Shown: positions 44,540 through 56,795, counted from the stretch's first letter. The stretch is DNA of 64,000 nucleotides from CAIWHR01 sp963709525 (GCA_963709525.1 CAVPXB010000009.1:248001-312000); one strand, 5' to 3'. Numbers and translations are program-made. Notes: generated by a model not told the origin, from the letters alone.

Positions 44540-45897
44540 TCGGGAGGCGTGTCGTTCGGCGGCGCCGGCGGTGCGTCCGAGCTGCGCTTCTTGCCGCGGC
44601 TGCGGGAACGGCGGCGGCCTTTCGGACCGTCGTCGGGCTTGAGCAATGCCTCCCGTTCGTCCGGGTGGGCGTTGGCAAACTGGTCCCACCAGTCGGGAAG
44701 ATTGGCAAGGCTCTCGACCAGTTCACCGCTCTTGCCGCGCAGCTCCAGGAAATCCCAGCCCGCACGATACCGGGGGTGCTCGAGCAAACGATAGGGGCGC
44801 TGTCCCGAGCGTTGCTCGAAACGCGGCTGCAGCGACCAGATCTCCTTGATCGTGGCCTCGAACCGACGCGGTATCGCGATCTGCTTTGCCTGGCGCTCGA
44901 GCACCGAGTCCATGGCATCGTAGAGCGCCGGAATCGGTCGCTCGCCCTTCGCCTTGGCCGCGTTCCAGGTGGCGAGCACCTCGTGCCACAGCAGCGTGGC
45001 GAACAGGAATCCCGGCGACACGCCGCGGTCGTCGCGCACGCGCTCGTCGGTGTTCGCCAGCGCCAACTCGATGAACCGCTGGCCCATCGGCTGTTCGAGC
45101 ACGAGGTCGAGCAGGGGCAGGAGACCGTGGGACAACCCGTGCTCGCGCAGGCTGCGCAGCGACTCCGCCGCGTGGCCCGAGAGAAGGAGCTTCTGCATCT
45201 CGTCGAACAGCCGGGCGGGCGGCACGTTCTGCATCAGCGGCGCGAGCTTGGAGATCGGCGCGGCCGTCTTGGCCTCGATCGCGATGCCCAGTTTTGCCGC
45301 CAGGCGGACCGCGCGCAGCATGCGCACCGGATCTTCGCGGTAGCGCGTCGTTGGCGGGCCGATGAGCTTCAGCCGCCGCGCGCGGATGTCGGCGACGCCG
45401 CCGACGTAATCCCAGATTTCCTCGGCGGCGGGATCGAAATAGAGCGCATTGATGGTGAAATCGCGGCGGGCGGCGTCCTCGGCCTGCGTGCCGTAGACGT
45501 TGTCGGACAGGAGGCGCCCGTGCTCGTCGGCGGCGTCATCGCCCTGCGGCGCGCGAAACGTCGACACCTCGATCGCATCGCCCCCGACATGGACATGCAC
45601 CAGCCGGAATCGGCGCCCGATCAGGAACGCGCGACGGAACAGGGGTTTGACCTGCTCCGGCTCGGCATCGGTGGCGATGTCGTAATCCTTCGGCACGATG
45701 CCGAGCAAGAGATCGCGCACCGCGCCGCCGACGATGAAGGCCTTGAACCCGGCCTCCTGCAGGCGCCGCGTGACCTGAAGGGCGCTGCTGGCGATCTGAT
45801 CGCGGCGCAACGGGTGATCGGACGCGCCGTACACGCGAGCGGCACGCGCGGGTTTCGACGCGCCCGAAAGCAGGCGGGCGAACAGGCGGCGGATCAT
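44536..45897 (-). CDS. pcnB: poly(A) polymerase I
   Basis: Adds poly(A) tails that speed RNA decay. The 453-residue product has the class II nucleotidyltransferase motifs FIVGGAVRDLLLG and KDYDIATDAEPEQV with the two catalytic Asp, the RRDFTINALYFDP motif, the YREDPVRMLRAVRLAAKLG segment and a basic C-terminal tail (GRRRSRSRGKKR) as in bacterial PAP rather than CCA-adding enzymes. It starts the pcnB-folK-dNK-panC group. Confidence 0.95.
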   Translation of the reverse strand: MIRRLFARLLSGASKPARAARVYGASDHPLRRDQIASSALQVTRRLQEAGFKAFIVGGAVRDLLLGIVPKDYDIATDAEPEQVKPLFRRAFLIGRRFRLVHVHVGGDAIEVSTFRAPQGDDAADEHGRLLSDNVYGTQAEDAARRDFTINALYFDPAAEEIWDYVGGVADIRARRLKLIGPPTTRYREDPVRMLRAVRLAAKLGIAIEAKTAAPISKLAPLMQNVPPARLFDEMQKLLLSGHAAESLRSLREHGLSHGLLPLLDLVLEQPMGQRFIELALANTDERVRDDRGVSPGFLFATLLWHEVLATWNAAKAKGERPIPALYDAMDSVLERQAKQIAIPRRFEATIKEIWSLQPRFEQRSGQRPYRLLEHPRYRAGWDFLELRGKSGELVESLANLPDWWDQFANAHPDEREALLKPDDGPKGRRRSRSRGKKRSSDAPPAPPNDTPPE

Positions 45898-46009
45898 CGG
45901 AAAGGTTGGGTCTCGGCCGGTGCCGGATCAGGAGGGGCGGACAGCGCGGACAAGCGTCGGCAACGGGGAGTTCGGCAGGGGTTTGGAACAAGAACCAGAA
46001 TAATCAGCA

Positions 46010-46193
46010 TCATAGCATGCGCACGTCGACGGTTTCCCGGCGCCAGTCCCCGGGCGGGAGTCCCTCGATCGTCCATGGCCCGATGGCACAGCGGATGAGG
46101 CGCAACGTCGGCAAGCCGATGGCCGCCGCAGGGTTTGTTCAGGAGTATGACCAAGGGGCGGGCGGCAAGCGGCGGGCAGACGGGTTCTGCCAT
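46010..46193 (-). pseudogene. rluE: Internally deleted 23S rRNA pseudouridine synthase (RluE/RsuA family)
   Basis: The minus-strand frame from 46193 starts with a typical RsuA-type N-terminus (PLVILLNKPCG). After only about 24 codons, another frame supplies the typical C-terminus: AIGLPTLRLIRCAIGPWTIE and GLPPGDWRRE, ending at 46010. The whole catalytic middle, including the GRLDxxxSEGL motif, is missing, so the gene is an internal deletion of some hundreds of bases. Its place, divergent from icd, is where rluE stands in many proteobacteria, including E. coli. Confidence 0.8.
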
Positions 46194-46315
46194 GGCGGGA
46201 CCGGACGAGATCGAGGATAATCGGTCGGCCCCACCAACCGCCCCCCATCATGGTTGCCGTCGACGCGGCCCGGCCTCGACGAGGCGGCGCGATGACCACC
46301 GATCAAGGAGACCCC

Positions 46316-47575
46316 ATGGCCAGCTTCGAGCACGTCAAGATTCCCGCCGGCGGACAGAAGATCACCGTCAACGAGGATTACAGCCTCAACGTTTCGGATA
46401 ACCCGATCATCCCCTATATCGAGGGTGACGGCACAGGTTTCGACATCACGCCGGTCATGATCAAGGTCGTGGATGCCGCGGTCGCGAAAGCCTACGGCGG
46501 AAAACGCAGGATCCACTGGATGGAGATCTACGCCGGCGAGAAATCGACCAAGGTATACGGCCCCGACGTCTGGCTCCCGGAGGAGACGCTGGCCATCCTC
46601 AAGGACTACGTGGTGTCGATCAAGGGCCCCCTGACCACGCCGGTCGGCGGCGGCATCCGCTCGCTTAACGTCGCGCTGCGCCAGCAGCTCGACCTCTACG
46701 TCTGCCTGCGCCCGGTGCGCTGGTTCAAGGGCGTGCCCTCGCCGGTCAAGGAGCCCGAGAAGACCGACATGGTGATCTTCCGCGAGAATTCCGAGGACAT
46801 CTACGCGGGCATCGAGTGGCAGGCCGAATCGCCGGCGGCAAAGAAGGTCATCGATTTCCTGATCAAGGAAATGGGCGTGAAGAAAATCCGCTTTCCGGAG
46901 ACCTCCGGCATCGGCATCAAGCCGGTGTCGCGCGACGGAACCTTCCGGCTGGTGCGCAAGGCGATCCAGTACGCGATCGACAACGACAAGCCGTCGGTGG
47001 CGCTGGTGCACAAGGGCAACATCATGAAGTTCACCGAGGGCGCGTTCCGCGACTGGGGCTACGAGATTGCCCAGAACGAGTTCGGCGCCAAGCCGATCGA
47101 CGGCGGCCCGTGGTGCTCGTTCAAGAACCCGCGGACCGGCAAGGACATCATCATCAAGGACGTGATCGCCGACGCCTTCCTGCAGCAGATCCTGTTGCGG
47201 CCGGCCGAATACAGCGTGATTGCCACCTTGAACCTGAACGGCGACTACATCTCCGACGCGCTGGCGGCGCAGGTGGGCGGCATCGGCATCGCGCCGGGCG
47301 CGAACCTGTCCGACTCCGTGGCGATGTTCGAGGCCACGCACGGCACGGCGCCCAAGTATGCCGGCAAGGATTATGTCAATCCGGGCTCCGAAATCCTGTC
47401 CGCCGAGATGATGCTGGTCCACATGGGCTGGAAGGAAGCCGCCGCGCTGATCGTCAAGAGCCTCGAAAAGTCGATTGCCGACAAGGTCGTCACCTATGAC
47501 TTCGCGCGCCTGATGCCGGGTGCCACGCAGGTGTCGTGCTCGGGCTTCGGTCAGGCGATGATCGAGCGGATGTAG
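46316..47575 (+). CDS. icd: isocitrate dehydrogenase (NADP+)
   Basis: TCA-cycle enzyme producing 2-oxoglutarate. The ATG at 46316, 6 bp after AAGGAG, gives 419 residues. Visible are the substrate-binding and AceK-phosphorylatable Ser in GGGIRSLNVALRQ, FRENSEDIYAGIEW, the metal-binding Asp in KDVIADAFLQQ, and ATHGTAPKYAGKD, plus the Lys/Tyr pattern of NADP-specific enzymes. It is the bacterial homodimeric type. aceA (isocitrate lyase) lies 5.4 kb downstream. Confidence 0.97.
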   Translation: MASFEHVKIPAGGQKITVNEDYSLNVSDNPIIPYIEGDGTGFDITPVMIKVVDAAVAKAYGGKRRIHWMEIYAGEKSTKVYGPDVWLPEETLAILKDYVVSIKGPLTTPVGGGIRSLNVALRQQLDLYVCLRPVRWFKGVPSPVKEPEKTDMVIFRENSEDIYAGIEWQAESPAAKKVIDFLIKEMGVKKIRFPETSGIGIKPVSRDGTFRLVRKAIQYAIDNDKPSVALVHKGNIMKFTEGAFRDWGYEIAQNEFGAKPIDGGPWCSFKNPRTGKDIIIKDVIADAFLQQILLRPAEYSVIATLNLNGDYISDALAAQVGGIGIAPGANLSDSVAMFEATHGTAPKYAGKDYVNPGSEILSAEMMLVHMGWKEAAALIVKSLEKSIADKVVTYDFARLMPGATQVSCSGFGQAMIERM

Positions 47576-47605
47576 CGTACGAAGCGGCCGCTGCCGTTGC
47601 ATGGA

Positions 47606-47631
47606 GGCCCGCCACCCGGCGGGCCTTTTTT
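47606..47631 (+). terminator. Rho-independent terminator of icd
   Basis: Perfect stem GGCCCGCC/GGCGGGCC with a short loop followed by TTTTTT, 30 bp after the icd stop. Confidence 0.9.
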
Positions 47632-47673
47632 CGATCCCCCGGGGTCCCGGGCTGACGAGGGAATTGCCGCCAC

Positions 47674-47703
47674 AAAAAAGCCCGCCGGGCGGCGGGCTTT
47701 GAT
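47674..47703 (-). terminator. Rho-independent terminator of the cold-shock gene
   Basis: On the minus strand the stem AAAGCCCGCC/GGCGGGCTTT is followed by a T run (AAAAAA on the + strand at 47674-47679), about 45 bp beyond the cold-shock gene stop. It faces the icd terminator, so the two convergent genes are each insulated. Confidence 0.88.
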
Positions 47704-47747
47704 TCGACCGCGCACCGATCGGGTGCGGGTCGAGAATCGGCAATGGT

Positions 47748-47951
47748 TCACGCGGCCTGGATATTGGACGCCTGCTTGCCCTTGGGTCCCTGAGTCACTT
47801 CAAAGCTGACCTTCTGGCCTTCCTTCAACGACTTGAAACCCTGCATGTTGATTGCCGAAAAGTGCGCAAACAGATCTTCGCCGCCGCCATCCGGAGTGAT
47901 GAAACCGAAGCCCTTCGCATCATTGAACCACTTGACGGTACCAGTTGCCAT
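47748..47951 (-). CDS. cold-shock domain protein (CspA family)
   Basis: A 67-residue single OB-fold RNA chaperone. Both RNA-binding motifs are intact: KGFGFITPD (RNP1) and DLFAHFSAI (RNP2), after MATGTVKWFNDA. It has its own terminator, and an untranslated upstream region of over 100 bp before the divergent clpS promoter region, in line with the structured leaders of csp genes. Confidence 0.96.
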   Translation of the reverse strand: MATGTVKWFNDAKGFGFITPDGGGEDLFAHFSAINMQGFKSLKEGQKVSFEVTQGPKGKQASNIQAA

Positions 47952-48197
47952 AGTGCTACTTCCTTACAAAATGAACGGAGTGGTTGGCGTTTGGACAGCT
48001 AGTACCACTTGCGGCATGTGCGGCGCCGGGGCGCGTAACCTTACCGGTGGAGCAGACACTCGGCAGCCAAACACCGCTTTTTAGGCGCAGGATCCGGTCG
48101 GTGTCAAGCCGTACGTCGGCGGTTTCCCGTTTCACTTGAAAAATCTGTTGCAATCATCAAACATAGGGGTGCGCCCCTCACTGTCCACGATTGGAAA

Positions 48198-48506
48198 ATG
48201 GCCATTCAGCACCAGCAGGGCGGTCTGCTTGAAGCCGAAAAGACCCAACTCAAGCCGCCGCCGATGTACAAGGTATTGCTGCTGAACGACGATTACACGC
48301 CGATGGACTTTGTGGTGACCGTATTGCAGACTGTTTTCGCGATGAGCCGTGAGAAGTCCATACAGGTGATGCTTCAGGTCCATCGCGAGGGCATGGGCAA
48401 TTGCGGAACCTACACGCGCGAAGTTGCGGCGGCGAAGGTCGAGCAGGTCGTCGGTATCGCACGGCAGCATCAGCATCCGCTGCAGTGCACGATGGAGGAA
48501 GCTTGA
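48198..48506 (+). CDS. clpS: ClpS adaptor (N-end rule)
   Basis: ClpS delivers proteins with N-degron residues to ClpAP. The 102-residue product has a flexible N-terminal extension, PPPMYKVLLLNDDYTPMDFV with the Asn-Asp-Asp recognition site, the HREGMGNCGTYTREVAAAKV motif and a tail typical of the family. clpA follows 79 bp later, the usual pair. Confidence 0.96.
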   Translation: MAIQHQQGGLLEAEKTQLKPPPMYKVLLLNDDYTPMDFVVTVLQTVFAMSREKSIQVMLQVHREGMGNCGTYTREVAAAKVEQVVGIARQHQHPLQCTMEEA

Positions 48507-48585
48507 GCGTTAAAGTCGTCGCTGGGTCCGCGATCCGCAGGGGATCCGGGTGGCATCGGCGGGCAGGCGTGAAGGGCCGGACACT

Positions 48586-50850
<2,265 letters not shown>

Positions 50851-50924
50851 CGCGCCGGCCGCGCCGGAGCGAAGCGGAGCCGTCCGCTACACTGCAGCAA
50901 GGTCGGACATCGAGGAGGTCGCTG

Positions 50925-52439
50925 ATGGCGCTCACGCGCTCGGAACCTGCACCGGAAGGCGTCGTCGTCACGTTTCTCGGCGCTGCCGGGGAGGTCACGG
51001 GTTCGTGCTACCGGGTCGACGGCGCCGAAGGGTCGTTTCTCGTCGACTGCGGAATGTTTCAGGGCGGGCGCGAGGCCGACGAGAAGAATGAGCGCGCGCT
51101 GGATTTCGATGCGCGGGCCATCGATTTCGTCATCCTCACCCACGCGCACATCGATCATTCCGGTTTGTTGCCGCGGCTCTGCGCGCGAGGATTCAAGGGC
51201 CCCATCTACGCGACGCCGGCGACCGCCGATCTGGTCGGTGTCATGTTGCCGGACAGCGCCCACATCCAGGAACGGGAATCGGAGTGGGCCAAGTCGCATT
51301 TGCGTCAGGCGCCGCGAAGCCGGAACCGGCGGGCGGGTGAGCGTCACGCCGGTCGGAGCGGGATCCCCGGCGCGAACGAGGCCGCGGCGCCGGGGCCGAT
51401 CCTGGACGCGAATCCGTTGTACACCGTCGCCGACGCCGAGCGCTGCCTGCAGCAGTTCCGGCCGATCGCCTACGATGCGGAGACGTCGCCGCGCGCCGAT
51501 GTTTCGTTCCGCTTTCGCGATGCGGGCCACATCCTGGGATCGGCCATCGCGGAAGTATGGATCGGTGCCGGCAGTACGCGAAGGAAGCTCGTGTTTTCCG
51601 GCGATCTCGGGCAGCCGGGGCGGCCCGTGCTCGCCGATCCGACGTTGATCGCCGATGCCGATGTCCTGGTCGTCGAGTCGACGTACGGCAACCGCCTGCA
51701 CAAGAGCCTCGCCACGACTTACGACGAAATCGCCGACGTCCTGACGCGAACGCTCCCGCGCGGCAACGTCGTCGTTCCCGCGTTCGCGGTGGGCCGGACG
51801 CAGGAAGTGCTGCACGTGCTGGCCGACCTCGTGCGCCTCGGCCGCGTCCCGGCGCTGACGATCTTCGTCGATTCGCCGCTGGCGACGCGCGCCACCGAGA
51901 TCACGGCGAAATATGCGGCGACGCTGGACCGCGAGAGCCAGGTCCTCGGCCGCTGGCTGGCCGGGCACCACGATCGCGTGCGTGTCCTCTTCACCGAGAC
52001 GCCGCAGGATTCGATGGCGATCAACGCCATTTCGCGCGGTGCCGTGATCGTCGCGGCAAGCGGGATGTGCGATGCAGGCCGCATCAAGCACCACTTGCGC
52101 CATAACCTTCCGCGCGAGGAATGCGCGATCGTCTTTACCGGCTTCCAGGCGGGAGGCACGCTGGGCCGCCAGATTGTCGATGGCGTGTCGTCGGTGCGGT
52201 TGTTTCGCGAGGAAGTGCCGGTACGAGCGTCCGTGCACACGATCGGCGGACTGTCGGCGCACGCCGACCAGGCGGCGCTCATGGGCTGGCTCGCGGGATT
52301 CAAGGCGCCGCCCGCGCGCACGTTTGTCGTCCACGGCGAACGCGAGACCGCCGTGGCATTCGCGGCTTTGATTCGGCAGGACAGGCGCTGGACGGAGGTC
52401 GAAATCCCGGACCGGGGCGATCGCGTCCGGATTTCCTGA
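50925..52439 (+). CDS. MBL-fold beta-CASP nuclease (RNA-processing type)
   Basis: A 504-residue metallo-beta-lactamase-fold protein with the beta-CASP insertion, as in bacterial and archaeal CPSF-like ribonucleases. Zinc-binding motif THAHIDHSG (about residue 73), a later His in RDAGHILGS, GDLGQPGRPVL with the bridging Asp, and the beta-CASP motifs VPAFAVGRTQE, ASGMCDAGRIKHHL and IGGLSAHADQ are all present. An Arg-rich insert of about 30 residues (APRSRNRRAGERHAGRSG) follows the first zinc motif. Cellular target unknown. Confidence 0.93.
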   Translation: MALTRSEPAPEGVVVTFLGAAGEVTGSCYRVDGAEGSFLVDCGMFQGGREADEKNERALDFDARAIDFVILTHAHIDHSGLLPRLCARGFKGPIYATPATADLVGVMLPDSAHIQERESEWAKSHLRQAPRSRNRRAGERHAGRSGIPGANEAAAPGPILDANPLYTVADAERCLQQFRPIAYDAETSPRADVSFRFRDAGHILGSAIAEVWIGAGSTRRKLVFSGDLGQPGRPVLADPTLIADADVLVVESTYGNRLHKSLATTYDEIADVLTRTLPRGNVVVPAFAVGRTQEVLHVLADLVRLGRVPALTIFVDSPLATRATEITAKYAATLDRESQVLGRWLAGHHDRVRVLFTETPQDSMAINAISRGAVIVAASGMCDAGRIKHHLRHNLPREECAIVFTGFQAGGTLGRQIVDGVSSVRLFREEVPVRASVHTIGGLSAHADQAALMGWLAGFKAPPARTFVVHGERETAVAFAALIRQDRRWTEVEIPDRGDRVRIS

Positions 52440-52563
52440 CGCCGCGGATCATGCCGGCCCGGCGCGGGTGCCGCCGGCAGCGGCGACCGGCACCTGAAGT
52501 CGCCTGCGCCCGCTGCGCGGCGCCCATCATGCGCTGCAACAACCGCTGGCCCCGAAAAGCATC

Positions 52564-52590
52564 ATCTATTTCCGCCAGGCGGAAATAGAT
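52564..52590. promoter_or_regulatory. 27-bp perfect palindrome upstream of aceA
   Basis: Two 13-bp arms ATCTATTTCCGCC and GGCGGAAATAGAT around a central A. It lies in an AT-rich stretch about 360 bp before aceA and looks like an operator for a dimeric regulator; with the T-rich sequence downstream it could alternatively be a terminator for the gene before it. Confidence 0.6.
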
Positions 52591-52622
52591 TTTAACTATA
52601 TGATTTTTTGTTAAGTTTTTCG

Positions 52623-52637
52623 TATTGCATTGCAATA
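52623..52637. promoter_or_regulatory. TATTGCATTGCAATA palindrome upstream of aceA
   Basis: Perfect 7-bp arms TATTGCA/TGCAATA around one T, 33 bp after the larger palindrome. TTGCAA-type inverted repeats are known as sites for short-chain acyl-CoA-responsive regulators of glyoxylate and propionate genes (RamB/PccR-like families). Such control of isocitrate lyase is plausible but only inferred. Confidence 0.5.
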
Positions 52638-52951
52638 ATCGGCTTGTCAGCGAGGCCAGTGTTTGCTAACGTTCGGGTGTCACGAAGGGCCGTGCGCGAT
52701 CCACAGCGGCGGCCGCAAGCGGGACTTGGGTAACGACCAGAACCCATCCATGCCCGCCAGACCCGCCGAGCCATCCTCGGTCGGTCCGTGCAGTGGAGCG
52801 CCGGCGGCTGGGTCCGCCCTCTGCTTCACGCTGCGGCAACCCGCGCACGCCAACCGCGTAGCGGGGGACCGCTGACCAAGGTTCCGGCGCGCGGCCTTCA
52901 ACGGGAACGCGAGGCCGGGTTGGCCATGACGCGAGACGATGGGAGCAAGCA

Positions 52952-54253
<1,302 letters not shown>

Positions 54254-54280
54254 GCGGCGCCAGCCTTTTGCAATCGGCGC

Positions 54281-54319
54281 GCCCCGTCGCCTCGTGGAGG
54301 TGGCGGGGCTTGTCTTTTC
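54281..54319 (+). terminator. Rho-independent terminator of aceA
   Basis: Stem GCCCCGTCGCCTC / GAGGTGGCGGGGC (11 of 13 pairs) with loop GTG, followed by TTGTCTTTTCT, 28 bp after the aceA stop. Confidence 0.8.
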
Positions 54320-54329
54320 TCAGGGCAGG

Positions 54330-54450
54330 ACGACACGAGAACACCCTTCTGGAGGTCGATGCGCACGGAGATATTTGCGCGATCACCGTCGAGCACGCAT
54401 CGGAACGGGCCGACATTCCTCGGTTTTCCTATGAGCAGGTCGCTGCCTGA
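54330..54450 (+). pseudogene. DUF2283-like C-terminal remnant
   Basis: A stretch that reads NTLLEVDAHGDICAITVEHA followed by SERADIPRFSYEQVAA and a stop. This resembles the second half of small DUF2283 proteins, which often accompany toxin-antitoxin genes. No start codon with a ribosome-binding site and no first half are visible. A second, shorter remnant lies at 57395-57456; both share CTGGAGGTCGATG.GCACGGAG. Confidence 0.5.
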
Positions 54451-54519
54451 TAGGGAAGCCCCATTGTTCCGTATACCGGCCTGCCGCGCCCGCGGGCCCG
54501 CTACCGCCACGACCCGCGA

Positions 54520-54918
54520 TCAAGGCGCGATCAGCGTGACGCCTGGAAAGTAGGTCCGGTAGCGTCGCGGGTCGCGCGTGAGCAACGGGTACCCTGACAC
54601 GGCGGCGTGCGCGCCGATGAAGAAGTCCGCCAGTACGTTGGTCTTGGCGCCGCCTTCGCGCCGATAGCGCACGAAAGCCTTGCCCGCGAGGAAGAGGGCG
54701 GGTCTGGGCGTTTCCTCGAGCGCCAACTGCAGACCTTCCACCGCCTGGTCCAACGCCTCGAAGGTCGTGAACGCCAGGGAGAGTTCGGCGTAGATGACGG
54801 CATTGATGACGAGTCGATGCACCCTGGATTGGGCACGAAGCTGTTGCAGCGACCACGGTCCCCAATCGGGATCGTCCTCGAGCACGTCGACGAGGACATT
54901 GGTATCGACGAGCAGCAT
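54520..54918 (-). CDS. vapC: VapC-type PIN-domain toxin
   Basis: A 132-residue PIN ribonuclease from the ATG at 54918. The four acidic residues of the active site are placed as in the family: Asp5 (LLVDTNVLV), Glu45 (VIYAELSLAF), Asp98 (LADFFIGAHA) and Asp116 (LLTRDPRRY). The start overlaps the last base of the antitoxin stop, so both are translated together. Such toxins cleave specific RNAs when free of VapB; the target is unknown. Confidence 0.93.
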   Translation of the reverse strand: MLLVDTNVLVDVLEDDPDWGPWSLQQLRAQSRVHRLVINAVIYAELSLAFTTFEALDQAVEGLQLALEETPRPALFLAGKAFVRYRREGGAKTNVLADFFIGAHAAVSGYPLLTRDPRRYRTYFPGVTLIAP

Positions 54919-55163
54919 CAATCCTCGCCGCGAAGCAGGGCCATCAGTTCATCGGTGCGCCATTTGATGTCGGCCTTGCCGCGAGCCGCTTCGAAGCGAT
55001 CCTTGCGCGAAGGCGTGCGTGCGCGCTGGCCCGTTTTCCGCAGGATGACGTTGCCGTCCTTGTCGGCGGCGAAGTCCACCGCGCTACCGGGCGTCAGGCC
55101 CAGCGCGTCGCGGATCCGCTTCGGAATGGTGACCTGGCCTTTTTGGGTGATCGTCGTGGGCAT
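54918..55163 (-). CDS. vapB: AbrB/SpoVT-fold antitoxin (VapB)
   Basis: An 81-residue antitoxin. The N-terminal swapped-hairpin DNA-binding fold reads TTITQKGQVTIPKRIRDALGLTPGSAVDF; the C-terminal half is charged and should wrap the toxin. It is read before vapC and very probably represses the pair. The upstream 240 bp (to the MITE at 55404) hold no gene that I can support. Confidence 0.93.
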   Translation of the reverse strand: MPTTITQKGQVTIPKRIRDALGLTPGSAVDFAADKDGNVILRKTGQRARTPSRKDRFEAARGKADIKWRTDELMALLRGED

Positions 55164-55403
55164 CGGCAGAACCTCAAGTATTACCTGCAGATAATTGTAA
55201 TACCTCGCGCTCGGTCATGGCAAGTCGAAGGGGATTGGACGGATCGATCTGCATCGCCTTGCTGTCCGGCAGGCGTACGCAGCATGGCAAGGTGCGACGC
55301 GGCCGACGTGGCTTTTCCGGGGTCGGAGCCCGCGCGGGTTCGATCGCCCATGGCGACAAGCGAAGCCCGGTTCTCTTCGCCCGACCCGCCGGAGTGCCGG
55401 TCG

Positions 55404-55567
55404 CAGAGGCTGAGAGTCTTTCGATCATGCCCGCTCATCACGCCAGAAGACGCCCGACGCTTCGTTGCAAATGCTCGCCATAGCCCGAGCTATGGCTGCG
55501 CTTTGCGCCTCGATCGGACGCCTTCTGGCGCGCCGCTCGGACACGCCCGAAAAACTCTCAGCCTCTG
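55404..55567. repeat. palindromic MITE-like element, copy 2
   Basis: A 164-bp near-palindrome, CAGAGGCTGAGAGT...ACTCTCAGCCTCTG, with centre CCATAGCCCGAGCTATGG and inner halves that match over most of their length (for example CGCCAGAAGACGCCCGA against CGCCAGAAGGCGTCCGA). Its right end touches the left end of the IS5-type element, which may have inserted at the MITE tip. The other copy is at 7604-7765. Confidence 0.88.
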
Positions 55568-56790
55568 AGAGAGTGTAGACGAAAACAACATCTCGCGCGT
55601 TATGCTCTGATCGAGGCATTCTGGCGCGGGGTGTTGGATGGCGACGAAGACGCGAAACGAGCAACTGGGGCGCCCTGGGCGGCGACCCTCGCTGAACGCT
55701 GACCACACGGCAGTTCTTCGGGCGATCATTCAAGAGCAGCCGCGTTCCTCTCTGGACGAAGTCACGCGAGAACTGCTTCGTCGCATGGGCGTCAAGGTCA
55801 GCACCGTGACCGTGCGCAAGGCACTGCGGGAGGCTGGCATCGAGCGGCTCAAGCCGCTGCGCCGGGCCGGCGAGCGGGCCGCGGTTCAGGGAGCTGCGCC
55901 GGTCCGCTACGGCTACACGGCTGCGCATCGCCGTCGCGATGGCGCCAGCGGCATGAACACCGACCTCACCGATGCCGAGTGGGCGCTGGTGGCCGACTTG
56001 TTCGAGCGTGACGGACAGCGCGGGGCGCCGGCGCGTTACGAGCGCCGGCACATGGTCAACGCCTGCTGCTACGCGCTGCGCACGGGCTGCGCGTGGCGCT
56101 CTACCCAAGACCTTCCCGCCTTGGCAAGCGACCTACAAGTCCTTCAGCCGCTGGGCTGCGGCGGGCGTGTTCGAGGCCATGCACGACGCCTGCGCCAGCA
56201 ATGGCGTGATCGCATGGGCAGGGCCCCGGAGCCGACGGCGGCCATCATCGACGCGCAGAGCACGCGCAGCACGCGCAGGGCGGCAATACCGGTTTCGACG
56301 CCGGCAAGAAGGTCAAGGGGCGCAAGCGCCATCTGGTGGTCGACACCTTGGGTTTGCTGCTGGCCGTCACGATCACCGCCGCCAGCGTGCAGGACCGCGA
56401 CGCGGCAGCGCCGGTCGTGGCGCAGGCCTGCGCCAAAGTCCCAACACTGAAGAAGCTCTACGCCGATAGCGCCTACAGCGGTAAATGCGCCACCGCCATC
56501 GAAGAGGTCCACGGCATCAGCGTGGAGATCGTGCGCCACCCCGGCAACCGCAGCACCGGCACCTGGCAGGACGTTCAGCAGCCCTTGTGGCCCGAAGTCG
56601 TCGCCAAGGGCTTCGTCGTTCAGGCTAAGCGCTGGGTGGTCGAGCGCACGCATGCTTGGAACGAGCGCGCTTGCCGACTCATGGCGCACCATGACAGCTC
56701 CAACTGGGCTCCCGTCGCCTGGCTGCTGGCTCGCGAAACGCGTATGCTCGCAACAGACTGGCTTCATAGATCATCGCACACCCTCTGAGA
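55564..56790 (+). mobile_element. Decayed IS5-type insertion sequence
   Basis: About 1.2 kb bounded by short imperfect inverted ends, TCTGAGAGAGTGTAG (55564-55578) and GCACACCCTCTGAGA (56776-56790; 12 of 15 positions match after inversion). It contains one transposase gene broken by frameshifts. Target duplications are not evident. Confidence 0.7.
55638..56788 (+). pseudogene. IS5-family transposase with an extra helix-turn-helix N-domain, frameshifted
   Basis: The first 100 residues (RRPSLNADHTAVLRAIIQEQ and later STVTVRKALREAGIERLKPL) look like the winged-helix domain of IS630 transposases. From MNTDLTDAEWALVADLF on it is an IS5-type DDE transposase. The frame changes near 56100, 56218 and 56280: TFPPWQATYKSFSRW is in one frame, EPTAAIIDAQSTRST (first Asp) in another, and GKKVKGRKRHLVVD, KLYADSAY (second Asp) and WVVERTHAW (Glu) in a third. 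With three indels it cannot be active. The N-domain may be an ORF A that was fused. Confidence 0.85.
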
Positions 56791-56795
56791 CGGGT

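Larger units (their letters stand above)
52440..52951. other. Non-coding region upstream of aceA
   Basis: No gene is supported in these 512 bp. Positions 52560-52640 are AT-rich, in contrast to the surroundings, and contain two perfect palindromes described separately; the promoter of aceA is probably here, which would leave an untranslated leader of about 300 bp. Confidence 0.6.

Noticed and set aside
47952..48197. Named riboswitch or RNA thermometer upstream of the cold-shock gene
   Set aside because: Leader length fits csp genes, but no conserved RNA motif could be identified by eye.
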